From Jidongwangia harbinensis (lineage in GTDB: Bacteria > Actinomycetota > Actinomycetes > Mycobacteriales > Micromonosporaceae), in the NCBI RefSeq assembly GCF_020216025.1, contig NZ_JAIWNC010000003.1:62001-126000 (forward strand): a DNA stretch of 64,000 nucleotides. Reading direction: 5' to 3'. The translations under genes were made by a program, and so were the position numbers. This document shows, piece by piece, positions 17,900 to 28,397 of the stretch. Position 1 is the first letter of the stretch. The number at the start of each line of letters is the position of its first letter. Below the pieces are notes generated by a model. The model was not told where the DNA came from and ran no database searches. It saw nothing but the letters and a program-made list of their open reading frames with translations.

Positions 17900-19048
17900 A
17901 TGACCGACAGACTGGCCGAGCTCTCCGCCGCAGGTGTGGCGGTCTGGCTCGACGATCTCTCCCGGGTACGGCTCCAGTCCGGCTCGCTGGACAAGATGCG
18001 CCGCGAGCAGCACGTGGTCGGCGTGACCACCAATCCGACCATCTTCGCCAAGGCACTGGCCGACGCGGACGCGTACGACGAGCAGCTGAAGGACCTGGCC
18101 ACCCAGGGCGTCACCGTCGAGGAGGCGATCCGCCTGCTCACCGCGTTCGACGTGCGCTGGGCGTGCGACGTGATGCGGCCGGCGTACGACGCGTCCGCCG
18201 GAGTGGACGGACGGGTGTCCATCGAGGTCGACCCGCGGTCGGCGTACCTGACCGACAAGACCGTCTCCGAGGCCAAGACGCTGTGGTGGCTGGTCGACCG
18301 GCCGAACCTGTTCATCAAGATCCCGGCGACCGAGGCCGGGCTGCCGGCGATCACCGCGACGCTGGCCGCGGGCATCAGCGTCAACGTCACGCTGATCTTC
18401 TCGCTGGAGCGCTACCGCAAGGTGATGGACGCGTTCCTGGCCGGCCTCGAGCAGGCGAAGGCGAACGGGCACGACCTCACCAAGATCGGCTCGGTGGCGT
18501 CGTTCTTCGTCTCCCGGGTGGACACCGAGACGGACAAGCGGCTGGACAAGATCGGCAGTGACGAGGCCAAGGCGCTGAAGGGCAAGGCGGCGATCGCCAA
18601 CGCCCAGCTCGCGTACGAGGCGTACACCGAGGTCTTCGCCTCCGACCGCTGGCAGGCGCTGGCCGACGCCGGTGCGCACCCGCAGCGTCCGCTGTGGGCG
18701 TCCACCGGCACCAAGAGCCCGGAGTTCAAGGACACCATCTACGTCGAGGAGCTGATCGCGCCCGGCACGGTGAACACCATGCCGGAGTCGGTCATCACCG
18801 CGTACGCGGACCACGGAGAGACCCGTGGCGACACCGTGACCGGCGCCTACGAGTCGGCCCGCAAGGTACTGGCCGACCTCGCCACGGTCGGCGTGGACTT
18901 CGACGACGTGGTCCAGGTGCTGGAGTCCGAGGGCGTCGACAAGTTCGAGGCCAGCTGGAAGGAACTGCTGGAGGGCATGGCGAAGTCGCTGCAGGCCGCC
19001 GGCCGGGGCGAGGACAACCCCAGCGACGCCGCCAAGGACGTCGTCTGA
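17900..19048 (+). CDS. tal: Transaldolase
   Basis: A 382-residue transaldolase that transfers a dihydroxyacetone unit between sugar phosphates. The Schiff-base lysine lies in [16 protein letters not shown] (about residues 131-145). Other family blocks are [15 protein letters not shown] and [14 protein letters not shown]. Length fits the long actinobacterial type, about 370-385. GAGAGG precedes the ATG. Located directly after tkt and before a strong hairpin. Confidence 0.96.
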   Translation: MTDRLAELSAAGVAVWLDDLSRVRLQSGSLDKMRREQHVVGVTTNPTIFAKALADADAYDEQLKDLATQGVTVEEAIRLLTAFDVRWACDVMRPAYDASAGVDGRVSIEVDPRSAYLTDKTVSEAKTLWWLVDRPNLFIKIPATEAGLPAITATLAAGISVNVTLIFSLERYRKVMDAFLAGLEQAKANGHDLTKIGSVASFFVSRVDTETDKRLDKIGSDEAKALKGKAAIANAQLAYEAYTEVFASDRWQALADAGAHPQRPLWASTGTKSPEFKDTIYVEELIAPGTVNTMPESVITAYADHGETRGDTVTGAYESARKVLADLATVGVDFDDVVQVLESEGVDKFEASWKELLEGMAKSLQAAGRGEDNPSDAAKDVV

Positions 19049-19066
19049 TCCGCAGCTGACAACCAT

Positions 19067-19097
19067 CGGCCGGCCCGCCCCTGTGGCGGGCCGGCCG
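19067..19097 (+). terminator. Terminator after tkt-tal
   Basis: A 13-bp perfect GC-rich stem (cggccggcccgcc and complement) with a 5-base loop lies 18 bases after the tal stop. It lacks a strong T run, as is common in high-GC actinobacteria. Confidence 0.75.
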
Positions 19098-19148
19098 TGT
19101 CTCGCACGTAACCCTGCACCACACCGAAAAGCTGGCAGGATGGACCAC

Positions 19149-20666
19149 GTGGGTAATCCGCTGCGCACCGCACAGGACCGTCGACTTCCCCGGATCCCGG
19201 AGCCGTGCGCTCTGGTCATCTTCGGCGTCACCGGCGACCTGTCCCGGAAGAAACTGATCCCGGCCGTGTACGACCTCGCCAACCGCGGGCTGCTGCCGCC
19301 GGGCTTCGTGGTCCTCGGCTTCGCCCGCCGCGACTGGGGCGACGGCGACTTCGAGTCGCTGGCGTACGAGGCCGCCAAGAAGGGCGCGCGCACACCCTGG
19401 CGGGAGGACGTCTGGCAGCGCCTGGCCAGCCAGTTTCAGTTCATTCCCGGCTCGTTCGACGACGACACCGCGTTCGACACGCTCGCCAGCACCCTGGACG
19501 AGCTGCGCGAACGCAACGGCATCGCGGGCAACGCCGCGTTCTACTTCTCCATCCCGCCGGCCGCGTTCCCGCTGGTGCTCAACCAGCTCAACCGCACCGG
19601 GATGGCGGACAACGCCAAGTCCGGCGGCTGGCGCCGGGTCGTGGTGGAGAAGCCGTTCGGCAACGACCTGCAGACCGCGATGGCGCTGAACAAGCTGGTC
19701 GACGAGGTCTTCACCCCGCAGGACGTGTTCCGGATCGATCACTACCTGGGCAAGGAGACGGTCCAGAACATCCTGGCCCTGCGCTTCGCGAACAGCCTGT
19801 TCGAGCCGGTGTGGAACTCGAAGTACGTGGACAGCGTGCAGATCACCATGGCCGAGGACGTCGGCATCGGCACCCGGGCGGCGTTCTACGACTCCGCCGG
19901 CGCCGCCCGCGACGTGCTGCAGAACCACCTGCTGCAGTTGCTCGCGCTGGTCGGCATGGAGGAACCCACGAGCTTCGACCCGAACGAGATCCGGGCCGAG
20001 AAACTCAAGGTGCTCAAGGCGATCAGCCTGCCGCAGAACATCGCCGAGGGCTCGGTCCGCGGGCAGTACCTGCAGGGCTGGGTGGCCGGCGAGCGCGCGG
20101 TGGGCTACCTGGAGGAGAAGGGGGTGCCGGCCGAGTCCACCACCGAGACGTACGTGGCGGTGCGCCTGGGCATCCAGAACCGCCGCTGGGCCGGGGTGCC
20201 GTTCTTCGTCCGCGTGGGCAAGCGGATGCCGCGCCGGGTGACCGAGATCGCGATCCTCTTCAAGCGCGCGCCGCACCTGCCGTTCGACCCGGCCGACGTG
20301 GAGATGCTCGGCAACAACCAGCTGGTCATCCGGGTGCAGCCGGACGAGGGCGTGGTGCTGAAGTTCGGCTCCAAGGTGCCCGGCACCACGATGGAGGTCC
20401 GGGACATCGCGATGGACTTCCAGTACGGCGAGGCGTTCACCGAGTCCAGCCCGGAGGCGTACGAACGTCTCGTGCTCGACGTGCTGGTGGGCGACCGCAC
20501 GCTGTTCCCGGACGCCGCCGAGGTGGAGCAGTCGTGGCGGGTGATCGACCCGCTCGAGGAGGCCTGGGCGGGCACCGGACCGGAACGGTACCGGGCCGGT
20601 GAGTGGGGTCCGCGGGCCTCGGACGAGATGCTGGCCCGCGAGGGCCGGGCCTGGAGGCGAGCATGA
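19149..20666 (+). CDS. zwf: Glucose-6-phosphate dehydrogenase
   Basis: A 505-residue enzyme for the first oxidative step of the pentose phosphate pathway, making NADPH. The coenzyme-binding GVTGDLSRKK (about 23-32) and substrate/active-site block FRIDHYLGKETVQN (about residue 195) are intact, as is VVVEKPFGND. The GTG at 19149 gives the usual (M)GNPLR... N-terminus and has GCAGGA 8 bases upstream; an ATG three codons earlier is possible but directly abuts the Shine-Dalgarno bases. Its stop overlaps opcA. Confidence 0.95.
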   Translation: MGNPLRTAQDRRLPRIPEPCALVIFGVTGDLSRKKLIPAVYDLANRGLLPPGFVVLGFARRDWGDGDFESLAYEAAKKGARTPWREDVWQRLASQFQFIPGSFDDDTAFDTLASTLDELRERNGIAGNAAFYFSIPPAAFPLVLNQLNRTGMADNAKSGGWRRVVVEKPFGNDLQTAMALNKLVDEVFTPQDVFRIDHYLGKETVQNILALRFANSLFEPVWNSKYVDSVQITMAEDVGIGTRAAFYDSAGAARDVLQNHLLQLLALVGMEEPTSFDPNEIRAEKLKVLKAISLPQNIAEGSVRGQYLQGWVAGERAVGYLEEKGVPAESTTETYVAVRLGIQNRRWAGVPFFVRVGKRMPRRVTEIAILFKRAPHLPFDPADVEMLGNNQLVIRVQPDEGVVLKFGSKVPGTTMEVRDIAMDFQYGEAFTESSPEAYERLVLDVLVGDRTLFPDAAEVEQSWRVIDPLEEAWAGTGPERYRAGEWGPRASDEMLAREGRAWRRA

Positions 20667-21679
20667 TCGGGCTGTGGGACACCACCGGCAACGAGGTGGT
20701 CAAGGCGCTCGCCGCCGAACGGCGCAGCGCCGGCGGCGTGGCCAGCGGGCTGGCGCTCACGCTGGTCGCGGTGGTCGAGGAGAAGAAGGTACGCGAGGCC
20801 GAGGCGGCCGCCACCATCGCCGCCGCCGCGCACCCGTGCCGGCTGCTCATCGTGGTGCGCTCCGACCTGGAGGGCCGCAGCCGCCTGGACGCGGAGATCG
20901 TGGTGGGCGGCCGGCTGGGCCCGGCCGAGGCGGTCGTGATGCGGATGTACGGCCGGCTCGCGCTGCACGCCGAGTCCGTGGTCATGCCGCTGCTGGCGCC
21001 GGACGTACCCGTGGTCACCTGGTGGCACCAGTCCCCGCCGGACATGATCGCCAACGACTTCCTGGGCGTGGTCGCCGACCGTCGCATCACCGACTCGGCG
21101 CTCGCCCCGGACCCGGTCGCCGCCCTGCGGCAGCGGGCCGCCGACTACGCCCCCGGCGACACCGACCTCACCTGGACCCGGATCACGCTGTGGCGCACGC
21201 TGGTCGCCGGCGCGTTCGACACCACCGAGGAACGAGTGACCGGTGCGACGATCGTGGCGCCGCCCAACGACCCCACCGCCGCCCTGATGAAGGGCTGGCT
21301 GCAGTCCCGCCTGCACATCGAGCCGGCGTGGGAGCCGACCGACCGGGCACCGCGGATGAAGTCGGTGCAGCTGCAGTGCGCCAACGGGGACTGCGTGACG
21401 GTGACCCGGGAGGAGGGCACGGCGCTGTTCAGCCGTACCGGCCAGGAGGACCGTTACATGCCGCTGCCGAAGCGGCCGGTCGGCGACGAACTGGCCGAGG
21501 AGTTGCGGCGGCTCGACCCGGACCAGATCTACGGCGAGGCGCTGGGCGCGATGGCCGGGGTCACCGGTCTGGAGCAGCGGCCGAGCATGCGGGTGCACGT
21601 CTGGAAGGACCCGGCGCAGGCGGCCCGGGCCGGGGACGAGACCGGGGCGTTCGCGGGCCCCGGTGGCAGCGCGGCCTGA
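20663..21679 (+). CDS. opcA: OpcA, glucose-6-phosphate dehydrogenase assembly protein
   Basis: A 338-residue protein of the actinobacterial/cyanobacterial OpcA family, needed for full activity of Zwf. It has the family start MIGLWDTTGNEVVKAL, an internal VVTWWHQSPPD block and a C-terminal SVQLQCANGDCVTVTREEG segment. The ATG overlaps the zwf stop as ATGA with GGAGGCGAG before it, so the two subunits are translationally coupled. The C-terminal 20 residues are alanine/glycine-rich. Confidence 0.93.
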   Translation: MIGLWDTTGNEVVKALAAERRSAGGVASGLALTLVAVVEEKKVREAEAAATIAAAAHPCRLLIVVRSDLEGRSRLDAEIVVGGRLGPAEAVVMRMYGRLALHAESVVMPLLAPDVPVVTWWHQSPPDMIANDFLGVVADRRITDSALAPDPVAALRQRAADYAPGDTDLTWTRITLWRTLVAGAFDTTEERVTGATIVAPPNDPTAALMKGWLQSRLHIEPAWEPTDRAPRMKSVQLQCANGDCVTVTREEGTALFSRTGQEDRYMPLPKRPVGDELAEELRRLDPDQIYGEALGAMAGVTGLEQRPSMRVHVWKDPAQAARAGDETGAFAGPGGSAA

Positions 21680-21747
21680 CCGCCCGGTCCCTAAGATCAA
21701 CGGGGTTGTCCGCCGTCGTGGTGGGCGGTTCCGAGCTGGGAGACGAC

Positions 21748-22518
21748 ATGAGCGAAACCGTTGTGGTGGTGGTTCCCGACGCCGACATCCTGGCCTCTAC
21801 CGTGGCGGCGCGCCTCGTCGTCAAGATCATTGATGCGCAGGCACAGCGTGGCTGGGCGAGCGTGGTGCTGACCGGCGGCCGGATCGCCGCGAAGGTGCTG
21901 CGCTCGGTGAAGGACCTGCCGGCATCCGACGCGATCGAATGGTCACACGTCGACCTGTGGTGGGGTGACGAGCGCTTCCTGCCCGCCGGCCACCCGGACC
22001 GCAACGAGACCCAGGCCCGGGAGGCGCTGCTCGACGCGCTGCCGCTGGACCCGGCCCGGATCCACGCGATGCCGCCCTCCGACGGCCCCGACGGCGACAA
22101 CCCGGAGGCGGCCGCCGCCCGGTACGCCCGGGACCTGGCCGCCGCCGCGAAGCCGGGCAGCTCCGAACTGCCCCACTTCGACGTACTGATGCTCGGCGTC
22201 GGCGAGGACGGGCACGTGGCGTCGGTGTTCCCGGAGCACCCGGTGACGTACGAGACCGGCACCACGGCCGCGGTGCACAACAGCCCGAAGCCGCCCCCGG
22301 TACGCACCACGCTCACCATGTCCACCATCCAGACCGCCGAGGAGGTCTGGCTGATCGCGGCCGGCCCGGACAAGGCGGCGCCGGTGGGCATGGCGATCGA
22401 GGGCACCGGGTGGCGGCAACTACCCGCCGCCGGCGCCACCGGGACCGACCGGACGCTGTGGCTGCTGGACCGGCCCGCGGCGGCCAAGGTCCCGCCGCGG
22501 GCGCGCAGCCTGCGCTGA
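21748..22518 (+). CDS. pgl: 6-phosphogluconolactonase
   Basis: A 256-residue lactonase of the SugarP isomerase-like (DevB/Pgl) family, hydrolysing 6-phosphogluconolactone, the product of Zwf. Recognisable blocks are VVLTGGRIAAKVL, WSHVDLWWGDERFLP and FDVLMLGVGEDGHVASVFPEHP (about 145-166). The ATG has a GGGAGA site 5 bases upstream. It ends the zwf-opcA-pgl operon and is followed by a strong terminator. Confidence 0.95.
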   Translation: MSETVVVVVPDADILASTVAARLVVKIIDAQAQRGWASVVLTGGRIAAKVLRSVKDLPASDAIEWSHVDLWWGDERFLPAGHPDRNETQAREALLDALPLDPARIHAMPPSDGPDGDNPEAAAARYARDLAAAAKPGSSELPHFDVLMLGVGEDGHVASVFPEHPVTYETGTTAAVHNSPKPPPVRTTLTMSTIQTAEEVWLIAAGPDKAAPVGMAIEGTGWRQLPAAGATGTDRTLWLLDRPAAAKVPPRARSLR

Positions 22519-22527
22519 CCCCGGACA

Positions 22528-22562
22528 CGGAAAAGGGCCGCCCGGTGGGCGGCCCTTTTCCG
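22528..22562. terminator. Bidirectional terminator between pgl and fliQ
   Basis: A 16-bp perfect stem (cggaaaagggccgccc and complement) with a 3-base loop. Its arms contain runs of A on the left and T on the right, so it can stop both pgl (plus) and fliQ (minus) transcripts. Confidence 0.9.
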
Positions 22563-22572
22563 TCGTCGCGCG

Positions 22573-22842
22573 TCAGCCCAGCAGGGCCGGAACCCGCTCG
22601 AACAACTGCGTCGTGAACGTCATCATCTCGTGCAACATCCAGTTGCCGCTGACCAGGATCGCCACCCCGACCGCCACCGCCTTCGGCACGAACGACAGCG
22701 TCGCCTCCTGAATCTGCGTCACCGACTGGAACAACGAAATCGCGAAACCGATCAACAACGCGGTCAACAACACCGGCGCGCTCATCTTCGCCGCAATGGT
22801 CATCGCCTGCAGCCCCAGCTCCACGATCTGCGTGTCAGTCAT
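22573..22842 (-). CDS. fliQ: FliQ, flagellar export-gate subunit, isolated copy
   Basis: The 89-residue product matches FliQ over its whole length: two membrane helices (about 17-39 and 52-75) around the conserved loop SVTQIQEATLSFVPKAVAV. FliQ forms part of the FliPQR export gate in the inner membrane and works only with FliP, FliR, FlhA and FlhB, none of which is in the window. The ATG has AGAGGA 5 bases upstream, and the reading frame is intact. It sits alone between the conserved pgl and rbpA-secG blocks, which suggests a moved or duplicated gene. Confidence 0.9.
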   Translation of the reverse strand: MTDTQIVELGLQAMTIAAKMSAPVLLTALLIGFAISLFQSVTQIQEATLSFVPKAVAVGVAILVSGNWMLHEMMTFTTQLFERVPALLG

Positions 22843-22942
22843 GCCATCCTCTTCGGGACATCACGCCGGCCCCCGAGTGCAGAACAGACGCGCCCCGGTT
22901 GCCATCAGGTTCAGCCCCCCGAAACCCTCAACCCCGCGGGGG

Positions 22943-23353
22943 TCACCCGGCGCGGGAGGAGATCTGCTGCACCGCCCAGCCGTTGCCGTCGGGGTCGTCG
23001 AAGAAGACGAAGCCGACGTTGTCCAGCGGATCCGGCACCGGCCGCGGGTTCTCGCCCATCACCCGCACCTCGCTGACCTCCACACCCCGGGCGGTCAGCT
23101 CGGCGTGCGCCTGCTGGATGTCCGGCACCACCAGCTGCAGGCCCTTGAGCGAGCCGGGCGGCATCTCCGGCACCGCGCCCTTGCCGATCACCACGGAACA
23201 GCCCGACCCGGGCGGGGTCAGCTGCACCAGCCGGACGTTCTCGTTGATCACCGTGTCGTGGTCGACGTTGAAGCCCAGTTTGTCGGCGTAGAACGCCTTG
23301 GCACGGTCCACGTCCGCGACCGGAACCACTACCACTTCCAAAGTCCAGTTCAT
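22943..23353 (-). CDS. VOC-family (glyoxalase/bleomycin-resistance fold) protein
   Basis: A 136-residue protein with two beta-alpha-beta-beta-beta modules of the vicinal oxygen chelate fold: MNWTLEVVVVPVADVDRAKAFYADKLGFNVDHD at the N-terminus and the closing FFDDPDGNGWAVQQI. It resembles small stand-alone VOC proteins common in actinobacteria, often of unknown function. ATG at 23353 is the family start; the longer frame upstream runs through the adjacent repeat element. It is divergent from the GNAT gene. Confidence 0.83.
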   Translation of the reverse strand: MNWTLEVVVVPVADVDRAKAFYADKLGFNVDHDTVINENVRLVQLTPPGSGCSVVIGKGAVPEMPPGSLKGLQLVVPDIQQAHAELTARGVEVSEVRVMGENPRPVPDPLDNVGFVFFDDPDGNGWAVQQISSRAG

Positions 23354-23411
23354 CGGCCCATCCTGGCAGCAGGCGGGCCCGGCGGGTCCACGGAACACCG
23401 GCGCGGCTCCG

Positions 23412-23576
23412 AGGGCGTGTTTCTGAGTGGGAGACGGGCTGCGGCGTGGCCCAGCCGCCGGCTGGCCGCACGTCGCAAACACCCGAATACAACCCCGGTA
23501 TTCGGGCGCCCGCGCCGCACACCCAGCCGACACCTGGACCTCGCCTCGCTCCGGCCCCCACTCCGAAACACGCCCT
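23412..23576. mobile_element. 165-bp MITE-like palindromic element
   Basis: The ends are 20-bp inverted repeats with one mismatch (agggcgtgtttctgagtggg against its partner with g at position 13). Near the middle is a perfect 9-bp hairpin (cccgaatac, 7-base loop, gtattcggg; 23482-23506), and the halves between remain partly complementary, so the whole element can fold back on itself. It has no coding capacity and sits between divergent genes, its right end 12 bases before the GNAT start. No clear target duplication is seen. Confidence 0.55.
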
Positions 23577-23588
23577 AGACTTCCAGGC

Positions 23589-24206
23589 GTGCAGCCATCG
23601 ATCCGCCCGTACCGCCCGGCCGACCTCGACGCGATCTACGACATTTGCGCGCGCACCGCCGACAGTGGTTCCGACGCCCGTGGCAAGTATCTCGACGACC
23701 GGCTGCCGGGTGACGTCTTCGCCGCGCCGTACGTGACGCTGGAGCCGCAGCACGCGCACCTGCTGGACGACGGCACCGGCACGCCGGTCGGCTACATCCT
23801 GGGCACCGCGGACACGGCCGGCTTCACCCGGCGCTACCGGGCGGAGTGGATCCCGGCGATCGCGGGCCGCTACCCGGAGCCGGCCGACCCGCCGGTGACG
23901 GCCGACGACGTGATGCTGGGCCTGCACCTGTACCCGGAACGGATGCTCGTGCCGGAGCTGGCCGACTACCCGGCACACCTGCACATCGATCTGCTGCCGG
24001 ACTGGCAGGGCAAGGGGTGGGGACGCGGTCTGATGGACGCGTTCCTGGCCGGGGTACGCAAGGCCGGCGCGGCCCGCGTACACCTGGGCATGGCCCCGTC
24101 CAACACCGGAGCGCTGGCGTTCTATCGCCGGCTCGGCTTCACCGAGATCCCGATGAGCAACCCGAACGTCCTCTACCTGGGCCGCACCACCGAGCCCACC
24201 CGCTGA
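23589..24206 (+). CDS. GNAT-family N-acetyltransferase
   Basis: A 205-residue acetyltransferase. It starts IRPYRPADLDAIYDIC and carries the acetyl-CoA motif LLPDWQGKGWGRGLMDAFLAGVRK (about 136-159) and the closing NTGALAFYRRLGFTEI. Its DSGSDARGKY segment and overall layout resemble the bacterial proteins related to the acetyltransferase-like domain of O-GlcNAcase, but the substrate is unknown. The GTG at 23589 is the likely start: earlier in-frame codons lie inside the palindromic element. No strong ribosome-binding site is visible. Confidence 0.85.
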   Translation: MQPSIRPYRPADLDAIYDICARTADSGSDARGKYLDDRLPGDVFAAPYVTLEPQHAHLLDDGTGTPVGYILGTADTAGFTRRYRAEWIPAIAGRYPEPADPPVTADDVMLGLHLYPERMLVPELADYPAHLHIDLLPDWQGKGWGRGLMDAFLAGVRKAGAARVHLGMAPSNTGALAFYRRLGFTEIPMSNPNVLYLGRTTEPTR

Positions 24207-24222
24207 GCGGGACCCGCGAGGG

Positions 24223-24564
24223 CTACTCGCCGCGCCGCTGGCGGACCTTGGCGAGCGCCTCGGCCAGGATCGCCGCGCCGTCCGCGTCGGAGCGGCGCTC
24301 CTTCACGTACGCGAGGTGCGACTTGTAGGGCTCGACGCGTACCTTCCCGGGCGGGTTGTTGCCGTCGAGGCCGGCCGGCTGGCCGCAGCGCGGGCAGTCC
24401 CAGGTGTCCGGCAGGGCGGCTTCCGCGGCGAAGCGGACCACCGAGGTGTGGCCGCCGGCGCAGAAGTACGTCACCTCCCGACGGGGGGCCGGTTCGCTGC
24501 GTTCGTCGGGGCGCATCGGGCTGGAGCCGACGCGGCTGCCGCGGATCGCACTGCCACTGGACAC
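24223..24564 (-). CDS. rbpA: RbpA, RNA-polymerase-binding protein
   Basis: A 113-residue RbpA, an actinobacterial factor that binds RNA polymerase with the main sigma factor and stabilises open complexes. Visible are the SGSAIRGSRVG start, a zinc-ribbon-like core (YFCAGGHTS...WDCPRCGQPAG) and the sigma-interaction tail KSHLAYVKERRSDADGAAILAEALAKVRQRR. The GTG at 24564 was chosen over a GTG three codons earlier because AGGAG lies 8 bases upstream and the N-terminus then matches relatives. Confidence 0.93.
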   Translation of the reverse strand: MSSGSAIRGSRVGSSPMRPDERSEPAPRREVTYFCAGGHTSVVRFAAEAALPDTWDCPRCGQPAGLDGNNPPGKVRVEPYKSHLAYVKERRSDADGAAILAEALAKVRQRRGE

Positions 24565-24688
24565 GGAGTTCACTCCTGTCGGGAACCGAGCGGTATTGGG
24601 GCGTGCAACGGTGAGAGAACACGACCGCGCGACCCGTAGTGGACCGGACCGCGCGGCAGAGTTTACGACTCCCGAGTCGCCTCAGGAA

Positions 24689-24713
24689 GGCTCGATCGAG
24701 GAGGAATCGAGCC
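24689..24713 (-). terminator. Possible terminator after secG
   Basis: An 8-bp perfect stem (ggctcgat and atcgagcc) with a 9-base loop lies 9 bases after the secG stop. It is short and has no T run. Confidence 0.4.
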
Positions 24714-24721
24714 GGTTGACG

Positions 24722-24976
24722 TCAGCCCGCCTGCTGAACCTTCAGCCAGAGACCAAGGCCCACGATGCAGGCGAACCACACGATGCCCACCAGGATCGTG
24801 TAGCGGTCCAGGTTCTTCTCGGCCACCGAGGAACCGGCCAGGCTGGACGTGACACCGCCGCCGAACATGCTCGACATGCCGCCGCCCTTGCCGCGGTGCA
24901 GCAGGACCAGCAGGGTCAAGAGAATGCTCGTGACAATCAGCAACACGACCAGCGTGTATGCGAACCCGATCGGCAT
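24722..24976 (-). CDS. secG: SecG, protein translocase subunit
   Basis: An 84-residue SecG, the small membrane subunit of the SecYEG channel. Two helices (about 4-22 and 55-75) flank the conserved loop LLHRGKGGGMSSMFGGG and SSVAEKNLDR. Upstream in-frame starts exist (ATG at 24988), but the chosen ATG at 24976 gives the family N-terminus and leaves a GAGAGGA site 12 bases away. It follows tpiA on the same strand, the usual actinobacterial order. Confidence 0.92.
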   Translation of the reverse strand: MPIGFAYTLVVLLIVTSILLTLLVLLHRGKGGGMSSMFGGGVTSSLAGSSVAEKNLDRYTILVGIVWFACIVGLGLWLKVQQAG

Positions 24977-25026
24977 GGTCCGGATCATTCCTCTCGAAGG
25001 GCACAGCAAGCGCGTCAACAATAGCG

Positions 25027-25063
25027 GAACCCGGGTGACCGCTCGGGGCGGCCACCCGGGTTC
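25027..25063 (-). terminator. Terminator after tpiA
   Basis: An 11-bp perfect stem (gaacccgggtg and complement, 15-base loop) begins right after the tpiA stop. It separates gap-pgk-tpiA from secG. Confidence 0.65.
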
Positions 25064-25066
25064 TCG

Positions 25067-25858
25067 CTAGCGGGCGACGTGCTCGGGGAATCGGCAGATC
25101 TTCGCGAACTCCTCGGCGTCCAGGCTGGCACCGCCGACCAGGGCACCGTCCACGTCGGGCTGCGCCATGATCGCGGCGATGTTGCCCGACTTCACGGAAC
25201 CGCCGTACTGGATGCGGACCGCGTCGCCGACCTCGGCGCCGTACCGCTCGACCAGCCGGGCCCGGATCGCGCCGCACACTTCCTGCGCGTCCTCGGGCGT
25301 GGCGGTCTTGCCGGTGCCGATCGCCCAGACCGGCTCGTACGCGATGACGGTCTGCTTGACCTGCTCGGCCTTGAGGCCGTCCAGGCCGGCGTCGACCTGC
25401 GCCAGCACGTGCGGGACCTGCTCGCCTGCCTCGCGGATGTCCAGGCCCTCGCCGACGCAGAAGATCGGCGTCAGCTCGACCGCGAACGCCGCCTTGATCT
25501 TCGCGTTGACCAGGGCGTCGTCCTCGCGGTGGTACTCGCGGCGCTCGGAGTGCCCGATCACCACGTAGGTGCAGCCCAGCTTCGCGAGCATGGCGCCGGA
25601 GATCTCCCCGGTGTACGCGCCGCCCTTGTGCTGCGAGATGTCCTGCGCTCCGTACCGGATCTGCAGTTTGTCGCCGTCCACCGCGGTCTGCACGCTGCGC
25701 AGGTCGGTGAACGGGGGCAGCACGACCACCTCGACGTCGGTGAGGTGCTTCTCGGTAAGGCTGAACGCCAGCTTCTGCACCAGGTTGATGGCCTCGAGGT
25801 GGTTGAGGTTCATCTTCCAGTTGCCGGCCATGATCGGACGGCGGGTCTCGTCAGCCAT
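25067..25858 (-). CDS. tpiA: Triosephosphate isomerase
   Basis: A 263-residue TIM-barrel enzyme interconverting the two triose phosphates of glycolysis. The catalytic lysine is in MAGNWKMN (residues 10-17), the histidine in IGHSERR, the glutamate in [12 protein letters not shown] and the phosphate loop in YGGSVKSGN. Its ATG overlaps the pgk stop as ATGA. Last gene of the gap-pgk-tpiA operon, ahead of a hairpin. Confidence 0.97.
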   Translation of the reverse strand: MADETRRPIMAGNWKMNLNHLEAINLVQKLAFSLTEKHLTDVEVVVLPPFTDLRSVQTAVDGDKLQIRYGAQDISQHKGGAYTGEISGAMLAKLGCTYVVIGHSERREYHREDDALVNAKIKAAFAVELTPIFCVGEGLDIREAGEQVPHVLAQVDAGLDGLKAEQVKQTVIAYEPVWAIGTGKTATPEDAQEVCGAIRARLVERYGAEVGDAVRIQYGGSVKSGNIAAIMAQPDVDGALVGGASLDAEEFAKICRFPEHVAR

Positions 25859-27054
25859 CAGTTCTCCAGAGCCGCGACGCCGGGGAGGGTCTTGCCCTCC
25901 AGGTATTCCAGCGACGCACCGCCACCGGTCGAGATGTGCCCGAACGCGCTCTCGTCGAGTCCGAGCGTGCGCACCGCCGCCGCGGAGTCACCGCCGCCGA
26001 CCACCGAGAAGCCGTCGATCTTGGTGATCGCCTCGGCCACGCCCCGGGTGCCCGCGGCGAACGGCGCCAACTCGAACACGCCCATCGGGCCGTTCCAGAA
26101 CACCGTCTTCGCGGAACCGATGGCGTCGGCGAACAACGCCACCGACTCGGGGCCGATGTCCAGACCGAGCCGGTCGGCCGGGATGTCCGAGGCGGCCACC
26201 ACGTCGTGCTCGGCGTCCGCGGCGAACGAGGTGGCCGCGACCACGTCCACGGGCAGCACGATCCGGCCCTGCGCCTGCTCGAGCAGCGACGCGCAGGTCG
26301 CGATCATCTCCTCCTCGAGGAGCGACTTGCCGACCTCGTGGCCCTGGGCCTTGAGGAACGTGAAGCACATGCCGCCGCCGACGAGCAGCTTGTCGACCTT
26401 CGGCAGCAGCGCCTGGATCACGGCCAGCTTGTCGGAGACCTTGGAGCCGCCGAGCACCACCACGTACGGCTGCTCCGGGCTCTCACTGACCCGCTTGAGC
26501 ACCTCGACCTCGCGCAGCACCAGCCCACCGGCGTAGTGCGGCAGCAGGGCCGGCACGTCGTACACCGAAGCGTGCTTGCGGTGCACCGCACCGAACGCGT
26601 CGTCCACGTAGGCGTCGCCGAACGCCGCGAGCTGCGCGGCGAACGCGGCGCGGGCGGCGTCGTCCTTCGCGGTCTCCCCCGCGTTGAACCGCAGGTTCTC
26701 CAGCAGGAGCACCTGACCGTCCTGCAGCGCCGCCACGGCGTCCGACGCGGACTCGCCCACGGTGTCCGAAGCGAACACCACCGGCGTGCCGAGCAGCTCG
26801 CCCATCCGGGTGGCGACCGGGTCGAGGGTGAACGCCGGGTCCGGCGCGCCCTTCGGACGGCCGAGGTGCGAGAAGACGATGACGCGGGCACCCGCGTCGC
26901 GGAGCGCCACCAGGGTCGGCAGCACCGCCTGGATCCGGCCGTCGTCGGTGATGACGCCGGCCTGTTTCTTGTCGAACGGGACGTTCAGGTCGGCGCGCAC
27001 CAGCACGCGCCGACCCGAGACACCCTCGCCGAGCAGGTCGTCGAGAGTCTTCAC
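25858..27054 (-). CDS. pgk: Phosphoglycerate kinase
   Basis: A 398-residue glycolytic kinase making ATP from 1,3-bisphosphoglycerate. It shows the N-domain [38 protein letters not shown] in the hinge region and the nucleotide-binding WNGPMGVFE and GGGDSAAAV blocks. GTG at 27054 starts 5 bases after the gap stop, which limits upstream alternatives. Coupled to tpiA by an ATGA overlap. Confidence 0.97.
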   Translation of the reverse strand: MKTLDDLLGEGVSGRRVLVRADLNVPFDKKQAGVITDDGRIQAVLPTLVALRDAGARVIVFSHLGRPKGAPDPAFTLDPVATRMGELLGTPVVFASDTVGESASDAVAALQDGQVLLLENLRFNAGETAKDDAARAAFAAQLAAFGDAYVDDAFGAVHRKHASVYDVPALLPHYAGGLVLREVEVLKRVSESPEQPYVVVLGGSKVSDKLAVIQALLPKVDKLLVGGGMCFTFLKAQGHEVGKSLLEEEMIATCASLLEQAQGRIVLPVDVVAATSFAADAEHDVVAASDIPADRLGLDIGPESVALFADAIGSAKTVFWNGPMGVFELAPFAAGTRGVAEAITKIDGFSVVGGGDSAAAVRTLGLDESAFGHISTGGGASLEYLEGKTLPGVAALEN

Positions 27055-27059
27055 GTGTG

Positions 27060-28397
<1,338 letters not shown>

